Source of the DNA: UBA6382 sp963631415
GTDB taxonomy: Bacteria > Bacteroidota > Bacteroidia > Bacteroidales > Bacteroidaceae
Length of the DNA: 22,740 bases
Direction of reading: 5' to 3'
Assembly: GCA_963631415.1 (NCBI GenBank)
Contig: CAVGQS010000016.1
Span: 1-22,740 of the forward strand
The position numbers and the translations under genes were made by a program. The first letter of the stretch is position 1. Each line of letters begins with the position of its first letter. The notes under the pieces are model-generated. The model did no database searches, was not told where the DNA came from, and worked only from the letters and a program-made list of their open reading frames with translations. Below, piece after piece: positions 6,855 through 12,430 of the stretch.

Positions 6855-6886
6855 CAAAAATATGTATTTTGTTTTGAATGAGCAAA
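6855..6886 (-). promoter_or_regulatory. Promoter of the HAD-ribF-CPBP-rlpA operon
   Basis: On the minus strand TTTG (6886-6883) is followed after 20 bases by TATTTTTG (6862-6855), matching the Bacteroidota promoter. The ATG begins at 6848, only six bases past the -7 element, so the transcript would be leaderless or nearly so. Confidence 0.6.
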
Positions 6887-7081
6887 TTCCGCTGCGCTTA
6901 ATGGCAGGTTTTTAGTGGTTCTTAACAAGGTGAAGCGAGTTTGCGTCAAAAATGCGCCTTTTTTTGCATGCTCGGAATGAAACGTCGCTGGGGCTGCCGC
7001 GGCGGCAAAAGGCGGGCGATTCGGGAAAACGCAGAAATCAAAAAAACGCTGCCATAAGAGCCTTGAATTGAAATAAATGCT

Positions 7082-7089
7082 TACCTTTG
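7082..7089 (+). promoter_or_regulatory. -7 element of the tRNA-Gln promoter
   Basis: TACCTTTG matches TAnnTTTG and lies 48 bases before the mature tRNA 5' end. A TTG at 7063-7065 is nearer than a standard -33 element would be. The rest of 6887-7081 holds no gene I can support. Confidence 0.6.
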
Positions 7090-7137
7090 CAGCACTATTA
7101 GGGGTGTGTTCTCTCAAAAGGCCGCCCGATGAAGGAT

Positions 7138-7208
7138 TGTTCTATGGTGTAATGGTAGCACTAGAGTTTTTGGTTCTCTCAGTGGTGGTTCGAATCCGCC
7201 TGGAACAA
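7138..7208 (+). tRNA. tRNA-Gln (anticodon TTG)
   Basis: The 71-base cloverleaf has acceptor arms TGTTCTA (7138-7144) and TGGAACA (7201-7207) with discriminator A7208, a D arm containing AATGGTAG, the anticodon loop TTTTGGT with anticodon TTG, and a T arm GGTGG-TTCGAAT-CCGCC. No CCA is encoded, as usual in Bacteroidota. In the anticodon stem (AGAGT / TCTCT) the pair next to the loop (31-39) is T-T, while I recall T-A in related tRNA-Gln genes. The gene has its own promoter and terminator. Confidence 0.95.
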
Positions 7209-7211
7209 CAC

Positions 7212-7258
7212 AGCGAATTGTGCTAAGACGAAGAGCTCCGCAATTCGCTATTTTTTTT
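7212..7258 (+). terminator. Rho-independent terminator of tRNA-Gln
   Basis: AGCGAATTG (7212-7220) pairs perfectly with CAATTCGCT (7241-7249) and extends by a T-G and a G-C pair to 7222/7239. It is followed by A and eight T (7251-7258). It starts four bases after the tRNA end. It also rules out a thiD start at the in-frame GTG at 7220, which lies in the left arm. Confidence 0.9.
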
Positions 7259-7285
7259 GAAAGACATTCTACAACATCGATAGAC

Positions 7286-8092
7286 GTGAAACCCTCTGCA
7301 ACAGAAACCTCCCGTCCCGTGGTCCTAACCATTGCCGGCAGCGACCCGTGCTGCGGCGCCGGTCTGCAGGCTGACATCAAGGTGGCGACCCGCCTGGGGT
7401 GCTACGCCACCAGTGTGGTGACCGCCCTCACCGCACAGAGCACGCAGGGCGTGGCGGAGGTATGGCCCTGCACCGCGCGGCAAGTGGCGGAGCAGGGAAG
7501 AGTGCTGCTCGACGACATCACGCCCCGCGCCGTGAAGGTAGGCATGCTGGGGTCGGAGGAAGTGGCGGAAGCCGTTTTGGGAATAGTGGAATTGCTGCCG
7601 GGCGCCGACTTGGTGGTCGACACCATTCTGGCGTCTACGTCGGGCATGCCCCTCTATGACAGCAGCAGTGCAGGCGGAGCCTTCGGGCGGTTGCTGAGCA
7701 GAGCCCGCGTCATCACTCCGAATTTGCCGGAAGCCCAGAAACTGCTTGGTAAGGCTGATGTCGCCGCCGAAGAAATGGCGGAGGCGCTGAGCCGCAAGTT
7801 TGGCGGCACGTCGGTGTATCTGAAGGGCGGGCATGGAGACGGCACGGTGCTGACAGACCTGTTCTATAACTCAGAGACGGGCGCGCTGCTGCGCCTGGAC
7901 GCGCGGCGCGTGGACACCCGCAACACGCACGGCACGGGGTGCTGCCTGTCGACCGCCCTCGCCTGCTTCTTGGCAATGGGCGAGGGGCTTGACGAAGCCG
8001 CGCGGCTGGCCCACGACTTCACCCACCAGTCGCTGGAGCGGGGCAAGGACTTCAGGCTCGGCTCGGGGCACGGTCCCACGTTCTGCCAGTAG
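7286..8092 (+). CDS. thiD: Hydroxymethylpyrimidine/phosphomethylpyrimidine kinase
   Basis: ThiD phosphorylates HMP to HMP-P and HMP-P to HMP-PP for thiamine synthesis in the cytoplasm. The 268-residue protein matches the family length and shows TIAGSDPCCGAGLQADIK (15-32), ALTAQSTQGV, the KVGML strand, TPNLPEA (144-150) and the phosphate-binding NTHGTGC (213-219). Where relatives usually have an Asp-Pro pair before the A/S-x-SG segment, this one has Asp-Thr (VVDTILASTSG). No ATG exists in the N-terminal part of the frame; the GTG at 7286 is the best start because it follows the tRNA terminator and fits the family N-terminus. No TPP riboswitch or clear promoter is visible in 7259-7285, so expression may rely on read-through. 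Confidence 0.88.
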   Translation: MKPSATETSRPVVLTIAGSDPCCGAGLQADIKVATRLGCYATSVVTALTAQSTQGVAEVWPCTARQVAEQGRVLLDDITPRAVKVGMLGSEEVAEAVLGIVELLPGADLVVDTILASTSGMPLYDSSSAGGAFGRLLSRARVITPNLPEAQKLLGKADVAAEEMAEALSRKFGGTSVYLKGGHGDGTVLTDLFYNSETGALLRLDARRVDTRNTHGTGCCLSTALACFLAMGEGLDEAARLAHDFTHQSLERGKDFRLGSGHGPTFCQ

Positions 8093-8129
8093 GGGCAGGT
8101 CTGGAGACGGCAAGGAAAATTGTAGCGCA

Positions 8130-8292
8130 ATTGCAGTCCGCCAAAACTTTTTTTTGACATCTCCTAAAGCATTGCGCCACCTCGTTTCATCAGAGAAGTC
8201 CTACTTTTTTCAATTGATGTGTTTTTCCCCTCTGCGGCGGGCGTAAAACCTCCTCTTGTTTTGCGCCAAAAAAAGTCTTGCGTGACTGCAAT
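8130..8292. repeat. Imperfect inverted repeat, arms about 29 bases, 105 bases apart
   Basis: The left arm begins ATTGCAGTC at 8130, continues CGCCAAAAC and then eight T (8148-8155). The reverse complement of 8264-8292 begins ATTGCAGTC, has one extra A, then CGCAAGAC, seven T and GGCG. The arms agree at nearly all positions with one indel and a few substitutions. Folding would give a long hairpin with a roughly 105-base loop. It may be a remnant of a mobile inverted-repeat element or a regulatory structure. Confidence 0.5.
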
Positions 8293-8381
8293 CAGCTTGA
8301 AATTCTGCGGAGTTGCTGCATTTTGGGTGTCCCCGTGACGAAAACAGGAGCGCAAAGAACGTGGAAGACACAGCTTTTTCG

Positions 8382-8389
8382 TACATTTG
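8382..8389 (+). promoter_or_regulatory. -7 element of the glycan operon promoter
   Basis: TACATTTG matches TAnnTTTG and lies 26 bases before the ATG of the first glycosyltransferase. No TTTG is visible at the -33 distance. Confidence 0.5.
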
Positions 8390-8415
8390 CAAAAGCATAG
8401 GCATACATAAAATAT

Positions 8416-9411
8416 ATGGCAGAAGAGACCGGGCATGACACAACGCTAAGGATATCGGTAGTGATGGCCACCTACAACGGCGGGCGCTACCTGCGCGAGC
8501 AGTTGGACAGCATCGTGGGCCAGACCTATCCCTTCTGCGAACTGATAGTGCAGGACGACGGGTCGAAGGACGACACCATGGCCATTCTCAACGACTACGC
8601 CGCAAGATGCCCCGCCATGAAAGTGTATGCCAACGACTCCGGAAAGCACGGAATCAACGGCAATTTCTTCTCAGCCATGGCGCGCGCCACGGGCGACTAT
8701 ATCGCCATCTGCGACCAGGACGATGTGTGGGAGAGCAACAAGCTGCAGTGGCAAGCCGAAGCGATAGGCGACAAGGCCATGTGCACGGGGTTCTCCGTGC
8801 CCTTCTCAAGCGACGGATTCCCGGTGAGCGCCGACATGCGCGTGCCCAACCTCCACCTGATACGCAACACCTACCTCAGCCAGATACCCGGCCACACCAT
8901 GCTCTTCAAGAGAGAGCTGCTCGACTACCTGAAGGACGGAGCCACGATGACCCTCTACTACGACTGGCAGCTGGCCTGCGTGGCATCCGCCATGGAGAGC
9001 GTGGCATTTGTGAACCGTACGCTCGTGCACTTCAGGCGCCACGCCGATGCCGCCACCGCGACGGCACCCGTGGGCAACGCCCTGCTGTCGGGCAAGGCGT
9101 GGGACTACGTCACCACGTCGTTGTTTCGCCACAAAGCTCTGCAGCGCGAGGTGAGGCGGCGGTTTGAGACGGTGACGCCGTTTCTCGAACGGCTGCCATT
9201 CGGCACGGAGAGCCTTGCCGAGGCTATAAAAATGGGCCACCTGCAGACGCAGCGCGGTCCGGTGGCGTTCATGCGCCGCATGGCCTTCTTCGCCCGGCAC
9301 TCCCACCACATCTTCCACGCCGAGGAGCGGCGCCCGGTTGTCAGGCTGCTGAGGGCACTGTTCTTCGTGTATTCGTGCGGCTACTACTACAGGTCGCACC
9401 TCAAGAAATAA
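8416..9411 (+). CDS. Family 2 glycosyltransferase
   Basis: The 331-residue inverting GT-A glycosyltransferase uses a nucleotide sugar to extend a surface glycan at the cytoplasmic face of the inner membrane. The N-terminus shows ISVVMATYNGGRYLREQLDSI, with the QDDGS motif (46-50) and the metal-binding CDQDDVW (99-105). The middle part (IPGHTMLFKRELLDYL, YYDWQLA) resembles rhamnosyltransferase-type GT2 enzymes. The C-terminal 100 residues are Arg- and His-rich, with a weakly hydrophobic segment (LLRALFFVYSCGYYY) near the end that could touch the membrane. Donor and acceptor cannot be read from sequence. First gene of a four-gene operon, 17 bases before the LicD gene. Confidence 0.87.
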   Translation: MAEETGHDTTLRISVVMATYNGGRYLREQLDSIVGQTYPFCELIVQDDGSKDDTMAILNDYAARCPAMKVYANDSGKHGINGNFFSAMARATGDYIAICDQDDVWESNKLQWQAEAIGDKAMCTGFSVPFSSDGFPVSADMRVPNLHLIRNTYLSQIPGHTMLFKRELLDYLKDGATMTLYYDWQLACVASAMESVAFVNRTLVHFRRHADAATATAPVGNALLSGKAWDYVTTSLFRHKALQREVRRRFETVTPFLERLPFGTESLAEAIKMGHLQTQRGPVAFMRRMAFFARHSHHIFHAEERRPVVRLLRALFFVYSCGYYYRSHLKK

Positions 9412-9428
9412 ACTATTCTCCAACTGCT

Positions 9429-10250
9429 ATGGACAATAAATATATGGATGAGTTCCGCCAACAGCAGCTGCGTGGCGCCCAACTCAAGATGCTCGGAATC
9501 TTGGAAGAGATAGACCGCATCTGCCGGGCGCACGGCATAAGCTACTGGATAGAGGGCGGCACCCTGCTGGGCGCCATGCGTCACAAGGGCTTCATTCCGT
9601 GGGACGACGACCTCGACGTGTCGATGATGCGCGGGGACTACAACAAGTTTGTGGAGGTCGCCCCGGCAGAACTGCCCCGGACGATGTTCTTGCAGACGCG
9701 CCAGAGCGACCCCAGCACCGCCTTCAGGGCATGCAAGGTGAGAGACCTCAACTCATATATAGCCGACGGCGGCGACAACAACGGCGAGCCCTATCAGAAA
9801 GGCATCTTTGTGGACGTGTTTCCCTACGACGGCGCCCCCTCGGCGTGCCGCCGCATGATGGGCAAGGCGGCGAGAGCCGTGTGCATAGCCGACACCGTGC
9901 TCCACAAGCCCCACTGCTACTCGTGGCGGTCGGCGATGGCGCTGCTATATTTTGGCATCAAGAGACCGCTGTGTCTGGCAGCATGGAACGTGATGCGCGC
10001 CCTGACCGGCAACGGCAAGTATGTGGCCATACACCCCTACTTCAGCTGGTGTCGCGCCATCCACCCCAAAGAGAACCTGTTCCCCCTGACAGAAGTGGAG
10101 TTTGAGGGCAAGAAGTTCCCCGCCCCAGCCAAGAGCGACGAATACCTCACCACCCTGTACGGCGACTGGCGCCAGGTGCCCCCCGTGGAGAAGCGCCAGA
10201 TACACTCCATGATAATCGTTCCGCAACTCATAGAAGAAGAGAAACAATGA
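9429..10250 (+). CDS. LicD family phosphotransferase
   Basis: The 273-residue LicD/FKTN-type nucleotidyltransferase-fold protein is of the kind that adds phosphocholine or another phospho-substituent to cell-surface glycans. The signature lies at about residues 43-64: GGTLLGAMRHKGF then IPWDDDLDV, with the metal-binding Asp cluster. Further along are FVDVFPYDGAP and, near the end, EFEGKKFPAPAKSDEYLTTLYGDW, both typical of the family. The ATG at 9429 is chosen because the family starts close to the LRGAQLKMLGILEEID helix; an in-frame ATG at 9375 lies inside the preceding gene. Its stop overlaps the next start (ATGA at 10247). No choline kinase or cytidylyltransferase gene is nearby, so the transferred group is unknown. 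Confidence 0.88.
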   Translation: MDNKYMDEFRQQQLRGAQLKMLGILEEIDRICRAHGISYWIEGGTLLGAMRHKGFIPWDDDLDVSMMRGDYNKFVEVAPAELPRTMFLQTRQSDPSTAFRACKVRDLNSYIADGGDNNGEPYQKGIFVDVFPYDGAPSACRRMMGKAARAVCIADTVLHKPHCYSWRSAMALLYFGIKRPLCLAAWNVMRALTGNGKYVAIHPYFSWCRAIHPKENLFPLTEVEFEGKKFPAPAKSDEYLTTLYGDWRQVPPVEKRQIHSMIIVPQLIEEEKQ

Positions 10251-11542
10251 AAGTGCTGCTGGTCAACACAAGCGGTCAGGCAGGAGGCGCCGCCATAGCC
10301 GCCTCGCGCCTTTTGGCAGCCCTCAACAACAACGGAGCCGAGGCCAAGATGCTCGTGGCAGACAACGGAGGCAGCGACAATCCCAACATCGTCTCGCTGC
10401 CGCGCCGCTGGAGGTACAAATGGACTTTTCTTTGGGAGAGGTTTGCGGTATTTGCGCGCCAGAACTTCAGCGAGAAACACCTGTTTGACATAGACCCAGC
10501 CATGATGGGCGTGGACATCACCAATACGCCAGAGTTTCGCGAAGCCGACGTCGTCCACCTGCACTGGGTGAACCAGGGCTTTTTGTCGCTCAAAGGCATT
10601 GGGCGCATACTGGCGAGCGGCAAGCCTGTGGTGTGGACCATGCACGACATGTGGCCCTTCACCGGCGTGTGCCACAACGCGGTCACCTGCGACAAATACA
10701 ACAGCGAGTGCGGCAACTGCCCGCTGCTTGTGCATCAGGGCGACAGAGACCTTGCCAACACCACCTGGAAGCGCAAGCAGGCGTTGTGGAACAAATACCC
10801 CAACCTGACCTTTGTGGCGTGCAGCAAATGGCTGGAGCAGACGGCTGCGGGAAGTTCGCTGCTGGCCGGCAAAACAGTGACAGACATTGTGAACCCCATC
10901 GACAGCCGCATCTATGCGCCCGGCGACAAGACGGCGGCGCGCAGGGAGATGAGCCTGCCCGCAGAAGGCAAGCGGCTGATACTGTTTGTGGCCTACAACG
11001 TGCAGTCGCCGATAAAGGGACTGGCGTTTCTCAAACAGGCGCTCGAGCTGCTGGCTGACAGGCGCCCCGAACTCAAGGAACGGCTGGGACTGGTGCTGGT
11101 AGGCAAGGGGTCGGAGACCCTTGGCGACAGTTTCCCGATAGAGGTATACCCCATGGGACTCGTGAGCGACGAGCGCACCAAGGTGAAGCTGTATCGCGCC
11201 GCTGACGTGCTGGCCATCACCTCGCGGCAAGAAAACCTGCCCAACACCATAGTGGAGGCCAAGGCCTGCGGACTGCCGGTGATAGGCACGAGGGTGGGGG
11301 GAATCCCGCAGATGATAGACAGCGGCACCGACGGCCGCCTGGTAGACACGGGCGACACGGAGGGCTTGGCCGAAGCGATAGAGTGGACGCTCTGCGAGGC
11401 GGACCTCGACAAGATGGCAGAAATTAACCGCGCGGACGTATTGGCGAAATATTCGGAGGAAGCCGTGGCGGCAAAGTATATGGAATGTTACAAAAAGGCG
11501 CTGGCCGATGCCGGCGCGGCACAAAAAGAGAAAGGAAAATGA
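10247..11542 (+). CDS. Family 4 glycosyltransferase, WcaC-like
   Basis: The 431-residue retaining GT-B glycosyltransferase has an N-terminal acceptor domain opening MKVLLVNTSGQAGGAAIAASRL and a C-terminal donor domain with the EX7E motif at Glu329-Glu337 (ENLPNTIVEAKACGLPVIGT). Between them are HLHWVNQGF, TMHDMWPFTG and a four-Cys set (C142, C148, C155, C158; CHNAVTC, ECGNC) that recurs in exopolysaccharide glycosyltransferases of the WcaC type and may bind zinc. It acts on a surface polysaccharide or lipid-linked glycan; the sugar is unknown. It overlaps both neighbours by ATGA, so the four genes are translated as a unit. The last 15 residues are a charged Ala/Lys tail. Confidence 0.88.
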   Translation: MKVLLVNTSGQAGGAAIAASRLLAALNNNGAEAKMLVADNGGSDNPNIVSLPRRWRYKWTFLWERFAVFARQNFSEKHLFDIDPAMMGVDITNTPEFREADVVHLHWVNQGFLSLKGIGRILASGKPVVWTMHDMWPFTGVCHNAVTCDKYNSECGNCPLLVHQGDRDLANTTWKRKQALWNKYPNLTFVACSKWLEQTAAGSSLLAGKTVTDIVNPIDSRIYAPGDKTAARREMSLPAEGKRLILFVAYNVQSPIKGLAFLKQALELLADRRPELKERLGLVLVGKGSETLGDSFPIEVYPMGLVSDERTKVKLYRAADVLAITSRQENLPNTIVEAKACGLPVIGTRVGGIPQMIDSGTDGRLVDTGDTEGLAEAIEWTLCEADLDKMAEINRADVLAKYSEEAVAAKYMECYKKALADAGAAQKEKGK

Positions 11543-12306
11543 GTGTAAAGATATCGGTGGCCACCGTGATATGGAATCCTGGCGACCTGCTGCAGCGCAC
11601 CCTTGACAGCGTGGCAGAGCAAGACTATGACAACGTGGAGCACGTCATTGTGGATGGCAGGTCGAAGGACAACACGCTGGTGAGGCTCCACCAATACCAA
11701 GAGCAGAACTCCCTGCGTGCCAAGAGGCGCGAGATAAACATGCTCAGCGAGCCCGACAACGGACTCTATGACGCCATGAACAAGGCCATCAACATGGCCA
11801 CCGGCGACTACCTGGTGTTTCTCAACGCCGGCGACAAGTTTCACTCGGTCCACACGCTGAGCGACGTGGCAGCCTGCGCCGCAGAGCACCCCGCCGTGAT
11901 CTACGGCAACACCGACATAGTGGACGGCGAGGGCACCTTCCTCTGCAAGCGCCACCTGCAGCCGCCAGCAGAACTGAATTGGAAGTCGTTTCGCCACGGC
12001 ATGCTGGTATGCCACCAGGCCTTCTTTGCGCGCACAGACATAGCCAAGAAAACACCCTACAACCTGAAGTACAGATTCTCTGCCGACTTTGACTGGTGCA
12101 TACGCATCATGAAGGAGGGAGAGAGGCTCGGGCTCCCCATGGCCGACGCCGGCATAGTGGTGGCCGACTACCTCAACGAGGGCATGACCACTAAGAACCA
12201 CCGCAAGTCGCTCATGGAGCGCTTCCGCATCATGGCGCACCACTACGGACTCTTGTCCACCGCAGGCCGCCACCTCTATTTCCTCTGGCGGTCGGCAAGG
12301 CACTGA
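11539..12306 (+). CDS. Family 2 glycosyltransferase, WcaA/colanic-acid-like
   Basis: The 255-residue GT-A glycosyltransferase opens with KISVATVIWNPGDLLQRTLDSV and carries VDGRSKDNT (38-46), SEPDNGLYDAMNKAI (70-84) and the metal-site region FLNAGD (94-99). This pattern is typical of GT2 enzymes in colanic acid and capsule clusters. The ATG at 11539 overlaps the previous stop (ATGA) and sits right at the family N-terminus; a GGA lies a few bases upstream. It is the last gene of the operon, and the next transcription unit (leuS) has its own promoter. No polymerase, flippase or priming transferase is in the window, so the operon probably decorates a glycan whose core genes lie elsewhere. Confidence 0.88.
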   Translation: MSVKISVATVIWNPGDLLQRTLDSVAEQDYDNVEHVIVDGRSKDNTLVRLHQYQEQNSLRAKRREINMLSEPDNGLYDAMNKAINMATGDYLVFLNAGDKFHSVHTLSDVAACAAEHPAVIYGNTDIVDGEGTFLCKRHLQPPAELNWKSFRHGMLVCHQAFFARTDIAKKTPYNLKYRFSADFDWCIRIMKEGERLGLPMADAGIVVADYLNEGMTTKNHRKSLMERFRIMAHHYGLLSTAGRHLYFLWRSARH

Positions 12307-12350
12307 CGTGTTATTGAGGCCATTTGCATTATTGTGTGGTATCTTTTTGC

Positions 12351-12358
12351 TAACTTTG
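12351..12358 (+). promoter_or_regulatory. -7 element of the leuS promoter
   Basis: TAACTTTG fits TAnnTTTG. TTTG at 12323-12326 is 24 bases upstream, slightly far for a -33 element. The leader before the leuS ATG would be about 65 bases and is A/T-rich near the start, as usual in Bacteroidota. Confidence 0.6.
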
Positions 12359-12430
12359 CGCATCAAGTGCGCCTTTGGCAGACTGAGGCGCACGTATCGG
12401 TATGCAAATTAAAAAAATACACATTATATA

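Larger units (their letters stand above)
8093..8415. other. 323-base intergenic region with imperfect inverted repeat
   Basis: No gene is supported here. The region contains two inverted copies of a sequence of about 29 bases and, at its right end, the promoter of the glycan operon. Confidence 0.6.

Noticed and set aside
6849..6857. TTG start giving a three-residue longer HAD protein
   Set aside because: The TTG overlaps the promoter -7 element, so it would not be transcribed; the ATG at 6848 fits the family.
7220..7285. GTG start at 7220 for thiD
   Set aside because: It lies in the left arm of the tRNA terminator and adds 22 residues not found in ThiD.
10037..11524. Very long open frame (495 codons) on the minus strand opposite the LicD and GT4 genes
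   Set aside because: It runs antisense to two clear glycan genes and its translation has no recognisable motif; GC-rich codon use produces such shadows.
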